A model generated the notes under the pieces. It was not told where the DNA came from. It worked only from the letters and a program-made list of their open reading frames with translations, and did not search any database. From the NCBI GenBank assembly GCA_009782215.1, contig WRKO01000016.1:1-56370 (forward strand): DNA of 56,370 nt, read 5' to 3'. Positions 23,011 to 30,721 of this stretch are shown here, piece by piece. Within the stretch, counting starts at the first letter, position 1; each line of letters starts with the position of its first letter. Made by a program: the position numbers and the translations under genes. Source of the stretch: Oscillospiraceae bacterium (GTDB lineage: Bacteria > Bacillota > Clostridia > Oscillospirales > UBA929).

Positions 23011-24630
23011 ATGGAAAAACGTCTGATGCTTGGCAACGAGGCTGTGGCGCGGGGTTTATATGAGGCGGGATGCAGCTTTGTTTCCAGCTATCCCGGCACC
23101 CCCAGCAGCGAGATTACAAAATATGCCTCAGAACACATCTATGCCGAATGGGCGCCCAACGAGAAGGTGAGCGTCGAGGCCTCCGTGGGCGCGTCGTTCG
23201 CGGGCGCGCGGGCTTTTTCAGCCATGAAGCACGTCGGGCTGAACGTGGCCGCCGACCCGCTGTTCACCGCGTCGTACACCGGCGTTGGCGGAGGACTGGT
23301 TATCGCCGTCGCCGACGACATGGGCTGCCATCCCTCCCAAAACGAGCAGGACAGCCGCCATTACGCCCTGTCAATGAAGCTGCCGATGCTGGAGCCGTGC
23401 GATTCACAGGAATGTCTTGACTACACGCGGCTGGCCTTTGAGCTTTCCGAACAGTATGACACCCCCGTGCTTCTCCGGCTTTCCACCCGCGTCAGCCATT
23501 CGCGCTCCGTGGCGGCGGAGGGGAAGCCTAAGCCCTACGACCTGAAAGACTATGTGAAGGACGCGCGGAAATGGGTGATGACGCCCGCCAACGCCCGGCC
23601 CGCGCACGTCAAGGTTGAAAAACGGATGCTGGCGCTGGGCGAAGCCTGCGAGACGACGCCGCTCAACACCGTCATCCGAGGTACGGAAAACAAAATCGGC
23701 GTCATTTCCGCCGGACACGCCTACCTTACGGCGCGGGAGGCGCTGGGGGACAAGGCTTCTTATTTCAAGCTGGGGATGATTTACCCCCTCCCGGTCGGCC
23801 CGATTGCCGAATTTGCCAAGACGGTGGACGAGCTGTGGGTCATCGAGGAGCTGGACGACTTCATCGAAACCCATTGCAGGAAGCACGGCTTCAAAGTGCG
23901 CGGAAAGGCCGACCTGTCGCCGCTGGGCGAATACACCGCCCAACAGCTCCGCGACGCCATCCTCGCCCCCTGTTGCGCCTGCTCCTGCGAAACAACCCAT
24001 GAAAGCGGGCAGAACACTACAAATCAGCCGCAACCTACCCCGGACATTCACAGCGGGCTGTGCCCGCCTCCGCCGAGACCGCCGGTTCTTTGTCCGGGGT
24101 GTCCGCATTGGGGGAGCTTTGCGGCCATTAAGAAGCTCGGCCTGACCGTGATGGGCGATATCGGCTGCTATACGCTGGGCGCGTCGCCGCCGCTTTCGGC
24201 GATTGATTTCTGTCTCTGCATGGGCGCGTCGGTGTCGGGTCTGCACGGCGTTTTGAAGGCGCGGCCTGAGTTTGCCAAAAGCACCGTCGCCGTCATCGGC
24301 GACTCCACCTTCTGGCACTCGGGCATCACCGGGCTGCTGAACATTGTCTACAACCAGACCCCCGCGACGGTGCTGATTCTTGACAACGCCACCACCGCCA
24401 TGACGGGGCATCAGCCCTCTCCCGGCACCGGCGAAACGCTGATGGGCCAAAAGGCGCCCGCAGCGGATTTGGAGACGGTATGCCGCGGGCTGGGCGTTCA
24501 GAGCGTCGCGACGGTAGACCCGCGTGACCAGAAAGCATTGGAAGCGGCGCTCACGGAGGCGCTGGCGGCCGACGAGCCGTCGGTTATCATCTGCCGCCGG
24601 AGCTGCGTGATTCAGGAGGTATGGAGATGA
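23011..24630 (+). CDS. iorA: indolepyruvate ferredoxin oxidoreductase alpha subunit, lacking the C-terminal ferredoxin domain
   Basis: A 539-residue TPP enzyme that oxidatively decarboxylates aryl pyruvates to aryl-acetyl-CoA with ferredoxin. The pyrimidine domain has S-Y-P-G-T-P-S-S-E-I and N-E-K-V-S-V-E-A-S-V-G-A-S, and the PP domain L-C-P-G-C-P-H-W-G, G-D-I-G-C-Y-T-L-G, G-D-S-T-F-W-H-S-G and N-A-T-T-A-M-T-G-H-Q-P-S-P. The protein ends at I-I-C-R-R-S-C-V-I-Q-E-V-W-R, where the usual two-cluster ferredoxin domain should begin. AAGGAAG precedes the ATG. It overlaps iorB by ATGA. Confidence 0.9.
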   Translation: MEKRLMLGNEAVARGLYEAGCSFVSSYPGTPSSEITKYASEHIYAEWAPNEKVSVEASVGASFAGARAFSAMKHVGLNVAADPLFTASYTGVGGGLVIAVADDMGCHPSQNEQDSRHYALSMKLPMLEPCDSQECLDYTRLAFELSEQYDTPVLLRLSTRVSHSRSVAAEGKPKPYDLKDYVKDARKWVMTPANARPAHVKVEKRMLALGEACETTPLNTVIRGTENKIGVISAGHAYLTAREALGDKASYFKLGMIYPLPVGPIAEFAKTVDELWVIEELDDFIETHCRKHGFKVRGKADLSPLGEYTAQQLRDAILAPCCACSCETTHESGQNTTNQPQPTPDIHSGLCPPPPRPPVLCPGCPHWGSFAAIKKLGLTVMGDIGCYTLGASPPLSAIDFCLCMGASVSGLHGVLKARPEFAKSTVAVIGDSTFWHSGITGLLNIVYNQTPATVLILDNATTAMTGHQPSPGTGETLMGQKAPAADLETVCRGLGVQSVATVDPRDQKALEAALTEALAADEPSVIICRRSCVIQEVWR

Positions 24631-25160
24631 CAAATATCGTAATCGCCGGCGTGGGCGGGCAGGGCAGTATCTTCACCGCGAAGATATTGGGAAGCCTGTA
24701 TATGGCGCGCGGCCTTGACGTCAAGCTTACCGAAGTCCACGGCATGGCCCAGCGCGGCGGAAGCGTCGTCACGATGATGAAGGCGGGGGAGACGGTTTGC
24801 AGCCCGCTGGTATCGGCGGGGGAAGCCGACTATCTGATTGGCTTGGAGGCGACCGAAGCGGCGCGCACCGCCGAGCTGCTCGCCCCTCAGGGCGCGGCGT
24901 TTGTCTCCAGCCGCACCATTCCCATCGCCGGCCAAAGCGCCGTCTATGCCGTCCACGGGGACGGATGGAAGGTCGTCGACGCGCTCGGCATCGCCACCGA
25001 AGCGGGCAATCCCCGCTGTGAAAACGCCGTGCTGCTCGGCGCGTTTTCCAACGCGGCGGATTTCACCGAGGACGAATGGGAAGCGGCCATCCGCGCCAAC
25101 GTCAAGCCCAATTTGGCCGACGTCAACCTCAAGGCGTTCAAGATGGGCCAATCCGCGTGA
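24627..25160 (+). CDS. iorB: indolepyruvate ferredoxin oxidoreductase beta subunit
   Basis: A 177-residue gamma-type domain of 2-oxoacid:ferredoxin oxidoreductases. It opens with I-V-I-A-G-V-G-G-Q-G-S-I-F-T-A-K and has V-H-G-M-A-Q-R-G-G-S-V-V-T, both family signatures. It partners iorA. The ATG at 24627 follows AGGAGG with 7-base spacing; the ATG two codons earlier would be too close to it. Confidence 0.92.
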   Translation: MTNIVIAGVGGQGSIFTAKILGSLYMARGLDVKLTEVHGMAQRGGSVVTMMKAGETVCSPLVSAGEADYLIGLEATEAARTAELLAPQGAAFVSSRTIPIAGQSAVYAVHGDGWKVVDALGIATEAGNPRCENAVLLGAFSNAADFTEDEWEAAIRANVKPNLADVNLKAFKMGQSA

Positions 25161-25200
25161 AAACCGCGCGCAATCCGCAATCGAAAGGAGTTCCGGCACC

Positions 25201-25629
25201 ATGATAGAGCAGGTATCCGTTTTTTTGGAAAATAAGCAGGGCGCGCTGAAAAGCATTTTAGACGTCTTAGCGGACGCGGGCGTCGATATCCGCGCCATAT
25301 CCATCGCCGACACCACCGATTTCGGCATCCTTCGCATGATTGTCCCCGACCCGGACAAGGCGCTGGCGCTGCTCAAGGACAAGGGCGTCACCGCGAGCAA
25401 GACGGCGGTGACGGGCTGCAAGCTGCCCGATACGCCGGGCGCGCTGCGCGATATCCTCACCGTGCTGCATATGGCGGACATTTCGGTGGAGTATATCTAC
25501 GCGTTTGTCACGCGGCGCGCCGAGGACGCCTACGTCATCCTGCGCGTGGAGGACAACGCCAGAACGCAGTCGGTTTTGCAAAAGGCGGGTCACACGCTGA
25601 TGACCCCCAAAGAGGTCTACAGCTTATAA
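25201..25629 (+). CDS. tandem ACT-domain protein
   Basis: A 142-residue protein made of two ACT domains (Q-V-S-V-F-L-E-N-K-Q-G-A-L at residue 4 and A-V-T-G-C-K-L-P-D-T-P-G-A-L near 66), the ligand-binding regulatory fold for amino acids. ACT proteins of this size commonly follow iorAB and are thought to sense an aromatic amino acid. AAAGGAG lies upstream. Its stop (TAATG) overlaps the start of the lyase-like gene. Confidence 0.88.
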   Translation: MIEQVSVFLENKQGALKSILDVLADAGVDIRAISIADTTDFGILRMIVPDPDKALALLKDKGVTASKTAVTGCKLPDTPGALRDILTVLHMADISVEYIYAFVTRRAEDAYVILRVEDNARTQSVLQKAGHTLMTPKEVYSL

Positions 25630-26720
25630 TGCGGGATTTTGACGCCGTTTCCCTGCGCAACACGGAGAAGATACTGGCGGCGTTTCAGAAACACCGCGTC
25701 TCCGACAGCCATTTCGCCCCGTCCTCCGGTTACGGCTACAACGATTCGGGGCGGGACGTTCTGGACGCGGTCTTTGCCGATGTGATGGGGACGGAGGACG
25801 CCATTGTCCGCCCCGCGTTCGCTTCCGGCACCCACGCCATCGCCTGCGCCCTGAAAGCGGTCTGCCCGCAGGGAGGGTATGGGGCGTTGACGGGGGAGCC
25901 TTATGATACGCTGCGTCACATACTGCGGTATGTGATAGTTGATAGTGGACAGTTGACAGTTGATAGTTGTAAGACGGTGGGGGCGTTTTTTATACAGCGG
26001 TCAAGGGGGTATGCGGAGCGTAAGGCTTTGTCGGTGGCTGAGGTGAATGGGTTGATTGAGAGGGTGCGGAGGGTTTCTGACGCGCCGGTGGTTGTGGATA
26101 ATTGTTATTGTGAGTTTGTTGAAACGGAGGAGCCTTGCGGGGCTGACTTGATTGCGGGGTCGCTGATTAAAAATCCCGGCGGGGGACTGGCTCCGTCGGG
26201 CGGGTATATCGCCGGGCGGCGGGAATGGGTGGAAAAGGCCGCGTTGCAGCTCAACGCCGTCGGGCGGGACTGCGGCGCGAACCCGATGGGGAACCGCCTG
26301 CTCTTCCAAGGGCTTCTGACCGCGCCGCACACGGTCGCCCAAGCGCTGAAAACGGCGGTGTTCGCCGCCGAAAGGTTGCAGGCTCTGGGCTATGCCGTTG
26401 ACCCGCTGCCGGACGAGGCGCGGTATGACATCATTCAGGCGGTGCATTTCGGTTCGCCGGAGCCGCTTCTGCGCTTTGCGCGGGGGATACAGCGGGGCAG
26501 CCCGGTTGATTCGTTCGCCGTGCCGGAGCCGTGGGATATGCCGGGATACGCGCATCCGGTGGTCATGGCGGCGGGAACCTTTGTGCAGGGGGCGTCCATT
26601 GAGCTGTCCTGCGACGCGCCCATGCGCCCGCCCTACACGGCGTATTTACAGGGCGGCCTGACCTATGAGCTGGGCCAATTAGGGATAGAGAAAGCGATTG
26701 AGACATTATGCGGGTCTTAG
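25629..26720 (+). CDS. methionine gamma-lyase family PLP protein with a repeat-derived segment
   Basis: A 363-residue protein of the YnbB/aluminium-resistance PLP family. It has S-S-G-Y-G-Y-N-D-S-G-R-D near 34-45, I-Q-R-S-R-G-Y, the PLP lysine in G-S-L-I-K-N-P-G-G-G, P-W-D-M-P-G-Y and L-Q-G-G-L-T-Y-E. The family stretch of about 35 residues between P-Y-D-T-L and I-Q-R-S-R-G-Y is replaced by a shorter one (V-D-S-G-Q-L-T-V-D-S) encoded by the TTGACA-type repeat at 25938-25972. Activity is therefore uncertain. The next stretch is strongly depleted in cytosine. Confidence 0.8.
   Translation: MRDFDAVSLRNTEKILAAFQKHRVSDSHFAPSSGYGYNDSGRDVLDAVFADVMGTEDAIVRPAFASGTHAIACALKAVCPQGGYGALTGEPYDTLRHILRYVIVDSGQLTVDSCKTVGAFFIQRSRGYAERKALSVAEVNGLIERVRRVSDAPVVVDNCYCEFVETEEPCGADLIAGSLIKNPGGGLAPSGGYIAGRREWVEKAALQLNAVGRDCGANPMGNRLLFQGLLTAPHTVAQALKTAVFAAERLQALGYAVDPLPDEARYDIIQAVHFGSPEPLLRFARGIQRGSPVDSFAVPEPWDMPGYAHPVVMAAGTFVQGASIELSCDAPMRPPYTAYLQGGLTYELGQLGIEKAIETLCGS
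25938..25972 (+). repeat. TTGATAGT/TTGACAGT repeat inside the lyase-like gene
   Basis: Tandem degenerate units (GTTGATAGT, GGACA, GTTGACAGT, TGATAGTT) read in frame as V-D-S-G-Q-L-T-V-D-S. A related unit ends ruvB at 29836-29873, where it reads [10 protein letters not shown]. This is a dispersed repeat of a type found in many genomes. Confidence 0.6.
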
Positions 26721-27187
26721 GCATCGACCCGGGGCTGGCCATCGTCGGCTTCGGGCTTGTGGATTTTTCGCGCGGGGCGCCGGTGCATGTGCGGCATGGC
26801 GTGATACGCACGGCGGCGGGGGAGCCGCTGCCGCGCCGCCTGCTCACCGTTTACGAGGATTTCACCGAACTGCTTGAGGCGTTCAAGCCCGACGCGCTGG
26901 CGGTTGAGCAGTTGTTTTTTCAAAAAAACGTCAACACGGCCCTGCCGGTGGCGCACAGCCGGGGCGTGATTTTAATGGCGGCGCAGCGGCACGGGCTGTC
27001 TGTCGGCGAGTATTCGCCGCAGCAGGTCAAGTCGGCGGTCACGGGCTACGGCGCGGCGGACAAGACCCAGATGATGGAGATGACGCGGGCGCTGCTCAAG
27101 CTCAAGGCCCACCCCAAGCCGGACGACGCGGCGGACGCCTTGGCCGTGGCCATATGCCATTGTTACGCAGGGAGGATATTACCATGA
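26708..27187 (+). CDS. ruvC: crossover junction endodeoxyribonuclease RuvC
   Basis: A 159-residue Holliday junction resolvase. Catalytic acids lie in L-G-I-D-P-G-L (Asp 6), V-E-Q-L-F-F and the C-terminal H-P-K-P-D-D-A-A-D-A-L-A-V-A. The start overlaps the preceding lyase-like gene by 13 bases, and the stop overlaps ruvA (ATGA). It cuts four-way junctions moved by RuvAB. Confidence 0.95.
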   Translation: MRVLGIDPGLAIVGFGLVDFSRGAPVHVRHGVIRTAAGEPLPRRLLTVYEDFTELLEAFKPDALAVEQLFFQKNVNTALPVAHSRGVILMAAQRHGLSVGEYSPQQVKSAVTGYGAADKTQMMEMTRALLKLKAHPKPDDAADALAVAICHCYAGRILP

Positions 27188-27774
27188 TTTACGCGGTTTA
27201 CGGAAAGGTTGACTTCACCGAGCCTTATTTGGCGGTGATTGACGCGGGCGGGGTGTGCTACGCCGTCAACACCTCGCTGCAAACCCTCTCGCGGCTCAAA
27301 AAGGGCGAGGCGGCGCGGCTGTTTACCTACCTCTATCTGCGCGAGGGGATTTGTGATTTATACGGCTTTATCTCGCGGGAGGAGCTTTCGTCGTTCAAGC
27401 TGCTGATTGGCATATCCGGCGTGGGGCCCAAGGCGGCGGTGTCGATTTTGTCGGCGTCCACGCCGGAAAAGCTGGCGCTGGCGGTCATCACCGGGGACGA
27501 GAGGGCGCTGACCGTCGCGCCCGGTATCGGCAAGAAGCTGGCGCAGCGCATCATTTTGGAGCTGAAGGACAAGCTGTCCCGCGATGTGGCCGCCGCCCCG
27601 TCCGGCGCGGGCGCCGCCGCCTTCGAGCCGGGAGACAGCTTCACCGAGGCGCAGGCCGCCCTGTGCGTGCTGGGCTATTCGCCCGTCGAGGCGGCGATGG
27701 CCGTCAAGGGCTTGGACGAAACCCTGCCGCTGGAGGAACTCATCCGTCAGGCGCTGAAACGGATGAGCAGGTAA
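27184..27774 (+). CDS. ruvA: Holliday junction DNA helicase RuvA
   Basis: A 196-residue junction-binding subunit with an OB-fold N-terminus (M-I-Y-A-V-Y-G-K-V), two helix-hairpin-helix motifs (L-I-G-I-S-G-V-G-P-K-A-A and V-A-P-G-I-G-K-K-L-A-Q-R), and the C-terminal domain III that contacts RuvB. GGAGG precedes the ATG at 27184. It is separated from ruvB by DUF2087 and mazEF. Confidence 0.95.
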   Translation: MIYAVYGKVDFTEPYLAVIDAGGVCYAVNTSLQTLSRLKKGEAARLFTYLYLREGICDLYGFISREELSSFKLLIGISGVGPKAAVSILSASTPEKLALAVITGDERALTVAPGIGKKLAQRIILELKDKLSRDVAAAPSGAGAAAFEPGDSFTEAQAALCVLGYSPVEAAMAVKGLDETLPLEELIRQALKRMSR

Positions 27775-27807
27775 GGGACAAAAATAATTTAGGTAGGGTG
27801 ACTCAAA

Positions 27808-28134
27808 ATGTATGTGGACAAAATAGCGAATTTTATAGACGCAGAGGGGCGGTTGAAAGCCTACCCGTCAAAGCGGAAACGGCAGATTTTCTCGCTGTAT
27901 TATCTGGCTTCCAAATTTGAGCCCGGCAAACGTTATACGGAAAAGCAAATCAACCAAATACTGCAAGATTGGCATACCTTTGGCGATTGGGCTATGCTGA
28001 GGCGGGATTTGTATGAAGGGCGATTTTTGAACCGGGAGAAAGACTGCTCATTCTATTGGCTGGAAGACCTTCAGCCAACGCTTGCCTCTTTTGGGATAGA
28101 AAATGACGGCTTCGCATCCGCAAATCTGTCTTGA
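27808..28134 (+). CDS. DUF2087 family protein
   Basis: A 108-residue protein matching DUF2087, a winged-helix-like domain often fused to regulators. It reads R-L-K-A-Y-P-S-K-R-K-R-Q near 15-26, A-S-K-F-E-P-G-K-R-Y-T-E-K-Q-I-N, W-H-T-F-G-D and L-R-R-D-L-Y-E-G-R-F-L-N-R. Probably DNA- or RNA-binding; the target is unknown. It lies between ruvA and mazE, and its stop codon lies inside the mazEF -35 box. Confidence 0.85.
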   Translation: MYVDKIANFIDAEGRLKAYPSKRKRQIFSLYYLASKFEPGKRYTEKQINQILQDWHTFGDWAMLRRDLYEGRFLNREKDCSFYWLEDLQPTLASFGIENDGFASANLS

Positions 28135-28168
28135 TTTTTGTCTGTGTATACGGTATAATAGTATATAC
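28131..28168 (+). promoter_or_regulatory. mazEF promoter with overlapping inverted repeat
   Basis: TTGATT (28131-28136), 17-base spacer, TATAAT (28154-28159). GTATAC..GTATATAC around the -10 forms an imperfect inverted repeat, a plausible MazE/MazEF operator for autoregulation. Confidence 0.7.
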
Positions 28169-28188
28169 CAAGAAGGGAGGCGGTACAC

Positions 28189-28434
28189 TTGACGGCAACC
28201 ATCAGGCGGTGGGGAAACTCGGCGGCGGTCAGAATTCCGCGCCACGTTCTTTCTCAAGCCAACCTTGAAGAGGGAACCGACGTTGAAATCATTTTATCAA
28301 AAGAAGGAGAAATCACGCTGCGGGCCGTCCGCAAACGGCAAAGCATCCAAGAGCTTTTTGCCGGCTATGAGGAAGATTATTTTCAAACCGAGGAAATCGA
28401 CTGGGGCAAGCCGCAGGGGAATGAGGTATGGTAA
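28189..28434 (+). CDS. mazE: MazE-type antitoxin (AbrB/MazE fold)
   Basis: An 81-residue swapped-hairpin DNA-binding antitoxin: R-R-W-G-N-S-A-A-V-R-I-P (6-17) is the MazE signature, followed by L-E-E-G-T-D-V-E-I. The acidic, Trp-containing C-terminal tail (E-I-D-W-G-K-P-Q-G) would wrap the toxin. The TTG start follows GGGAGG by 8 bases. It overlaps mazF by 7 bases. Confidence 0.88.
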   Translation: MTATIRRWGNSAAVRIPRHVLSQANLEEGTDVEIILSKEGEITLRAVRKRQSIQELFAGYEEDYFQTEEIDWGKPQGNEVW

Positions 28435-28751
28435 AGCAGGGAGATATCATCAAGCTCAATCTATCGCCGACGGCCGGCCATGAACAAAGCGGGTATCGGC
28501 CCGCCGTTGTTGTTTCCAACGACTTCGCCATATCCAAGACAAACGTGACCTATGTCGCGCCCATCACCAATACGGCGCGCTGTTTTCCGCTCCATGTCCC
28601 GTTGGACGAGAGGACGCAAACAACGGGCGAGATTCTTTGCGAGCAAGTGAAAGCCGTTGACCTGCACGCCAGACCGTTTACGCTTGTGGAGCGTCTGCCG
28701 GACGACCTGCTTCAACAGGTTTTGGTTCGCGTCATTAGCTGTTTCGGCTGA
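28428..28751 (+). CDS. mazF: MazF/PemK-type endoribonuclease toxin
   Basis: A 107-residue toxin that cleaves mRNA at short motifs. It reads G-D-I-I-K-L-N-L-S-P-T-x-G-H-E-Q-S-G-Y-R-P-A-V-V-V-S (5-30), including the catalytic Arg of the loop, then V-A-P-I-T-N-T, and G-E-I-L-C-E-Q-V-K-A-V-D with the conserved Gln-Val-Lys. It is complete and paired with mazE, inside the ruv locus. Confidence 0.9.
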   Translation: MVKQGDIIKLNLSPTAGHEQSGYRPAVVVSNDFAISKTNVTYVAPITNTARCFPLHVPLDERTQTTGEILCEQVKAVDLHARPFTLVERLPDDLLQQVLVRVISCFG

Positions 28752-28803
28752 ATATGAAAAAATTCACCCTGTCAAAGGGAGCGGTAAAAGGCGGTGAACA
28801 CCC

Positions 28804-29874
28804 ATGCCCATAGATTTTGACGACCGTGAGGAGTTCGCGGAGCAGGAACAGGAGGAGGAGCGCCTGCTGGCGCGGACGCTGACGTCGGCGGACGACAGCG
28901 AGGGGAGCCTGCGCCCGCGCTTTTTGCGCGAATATGTGGGGCAGGAGAAGCTCAAGGACAACCTGACCATCTGGATTGAAGCCGCCAAGCTGCGGCGCGA
29001 GCCGCTTGACCATGTGCTGCTCTACGGGCCTCCCGGGCTGGGCAAGACGACGCTGGCGGGCGTCATCGCCAACGAAATGGGCGTCAACATCCGCATCACC
29101 TCCGGCCCGGCCATCGAAAAGGCCGGCGACCTCGCCGCGCTGCTGACCAACCTCGACGACATGGATATCCTCTTTGTGGATGAAATCCACCGGCTCAACC
29201 GGGCGGTGGAGGAGGTGTTGTACCCCGCGATGGAGGACTGCGCCCTCGACATCATCCTCGGCAAGGGCCCGGCGGCGCGCTCCATACGGGTTGACCTGCG
29301 TAAATTCACCCTTATCGGCGCGACGACGCGGGCGGGACAGATTACCGCGCCCCTGCGCGACCGTTTCGGCATGGTGACAAGGCTCGACCTTTACACGCCT
29401 GAGGAGCTGACGCGGATTGTCACCAGAAGCGCCGGTATCCTCAACGTGGAGATTCAGCCGGACGGCGCGGCGGAGATTGCCGCCCGTTCACGCGGGACGC
29501 CGCGCATCGCCAACCGCATCCTCAAGCGGGTGCGGGACTACGCCCAAGTCCGCGCCGACGGCATCATCACCCGCGCCGTGGCGGACGAAGCCCTCCGGCG
29601 TCTGGACGTAGACCACATCGGGTTGGACGCGGTAGACCGCCGTATGCTGGAGGCCATCATCCGAAATTTCGGCGGTGGCCCGGTGGGGCTGGACACCCTT
29701 GCCGCCAACATCGGCGAGGAGGCCATCACCATCGAGGACGTCTACGAGCCGTATCTGATGCAGTTGGGCTTTCTGGCGCGGACGCCGCGCGGACGCTGTG
29801 TGACGGAACGGGCGTATAGGCATATGGACATCCCGTTGTCAATTGACAATGGACAGTTGACAATGGACAATTAA
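28804..29874 (+). CDS. ruvB: Holliday junction DNA helicase RuvB
   Basis: A 356-residue AAA+ motor. Walker A is [10 protein letters not shown] (75-84), Walker [11 protein letters not shown] (about 120-129), sensor I I-G-A-T-T-R-A-G, arginine finger G-T-P-R-I-A-N-R, and a C-terminal winged helix ([12 protein letters not shown]). The last residues ([10 protein letters not shown]) are encoded by a dispersed TTGACA-type repeat and extend past the normal end of the family. Confidence 0.95.
   Translation: MPIDFDDREEFAEQEQEEERLLARTLTSADDSEGSLRPRFLREYVGQEKLKDNLTIWIEAAKLRREPLDHVLLYGPPGLGKTTLAGVIANEMGVNIRITSGPAIEKAGDLAALLTNLDDMDILFVDEIHRLNRAVEEVLYPAMEDCALDIILGKGPAARSIRVDLRKFTLIGATTRAGQITAPLRDRFGMVTRLDLYTPEELTRIVTRSAGILNVEIQPDGAAEIAARSRGTPRIANRILKRVRDYAQVRADGIITRAVADEALRRLDVDHIGLDAVDRRMLEAIIRNFGGGPVGLDTLAANIGEEAITIEDVYEPYLMQLGFLARTPRGRCVTERAYRHMDIPLSIDNGQLTMDN
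29836..29873 (+). repeat. TTGACAATGGACA repeat at the ruvB 3' end
   Basis: Direct units (TTGTCAATTGACAATGG, ACAGTTGACAATGG, ACAATT) encode the last residues of RuvB. It is related to the repeat at 25938-25972. Confidence 0.6.
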
Positions 29875-29891
29875 CGGGGGGAGGGGACGTT

Positions 29892-30695
29892 GTGGACGAG
29901 AACGCGGGGATTGTGCGGGAGCATTATGACGCGAATGTGTTGGCGGAGTGGGAGCGGATTGTGGGGAGGCCGGAGTTTTTGCTGACCTGCCGGATGCTGG
30001 AGCGGTACATCAAGCCGGGGGATAGGGCGCTGGATATCGGCGGGGGGCCGGGGCGCTATTCGCTTTGGCTGGCGGAAAGAGGCTGTGATGTGACCCTTTT
30101 CGATTTATCGTCTGAAAATGTTAGATTCGCCGCCGAGAAAGCGGCGGAGCTGGGGCTTCCGCTCAAAACCGTCTCCGGCGACGCGCGGGAAGCCGATACG
30201 CTTTTGTCGGGGCCGTTCGACCATGTGCTGCTGATGGGGCCGCTGTATCATCTTTTGGAGGAGGCCGACCGCGTGAAGGCGGTTGACGCGGCCCTGCGGC
30301 TGCTGAAGCCGGGCGGGCTGCTGTTCGCGGCGTTCATCCACATGGGCGGCGGGCTGGTTTTTCTCCTGCGGGAAATGCCGGAGCATCTCCTCGAGCCGGG
30401 AGAGGAACGCTTCCTCACGCCGTTTCTTGCCGGGGACAATTACGGCGGCGCGGCGTTTACTCTGGCGTTTTTCGTCAACCAAAACAAGATACTGCCGTTT
30501 ATGGCGCGGTTTCCGCTGGAAAAGCTGCATCTGTTCGGTCAGGAAAGCATCCTCGCGCCGAACGAGCATACCGTGATGAAACAGCCGCCGGAGGTCGTGG
30601 CGGCATGGCTTGACCTCGCGGAAAAGATGTGGGAGAAAGAAGACTATCTCAGTTGGTCTGAGCATATCATGTATGTCGGGAGAAAAACTCAATAA
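29892..30695 (+). CDS. class I SAM-dependent methyltransferase
   Basis: A 267-residue Rossmann methyltransferase. SAM motif I is A-L-D-I-G-G-G-P-G-R-Y near 46-56, motif II D-V-T-L-F-D-L-S, and post-motif L-L-M-G-P-L-Y-H-L. The substrate is unknown. GAGGGGACGTT precedes the GTG start. The first 200 bases are poor in C relative to the rest. Confidence 0.8.
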   Translation: MDENAGIVREHYDANVLAEWERIVGRPEFLLTCRMLERYIKPGDRALDIGGGPGRYSLWLAERGCDVTLFDLSSENVRFAAEKAAELGLPLKTVSGDAREADTLLSGPFDHVLLMGPLYHLLEEADRVKAVDAALRLLKPGGLLFAAFIHMGGGLVFLLREMPEHLLEPGEERFLTPFLAGDNYGGAAFTLAFFVNQNKILPFMARFPLEKLHLFGQESILAPNEHTVMKQPPEVVAAWLDLAEKMWEKEDYLSWSEHIMYVGRKTQ

Positions 30696-30721
30696 CGAAG
30701 CATATAAGGAGTGTTGTTTCT

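Noticed and set aside
25938..26170. Diversity-generating retroelement template or variable region
   Set aside because: The C-poor patches are not A-specific changes, and no reverse transcriptase or template repeat is present.
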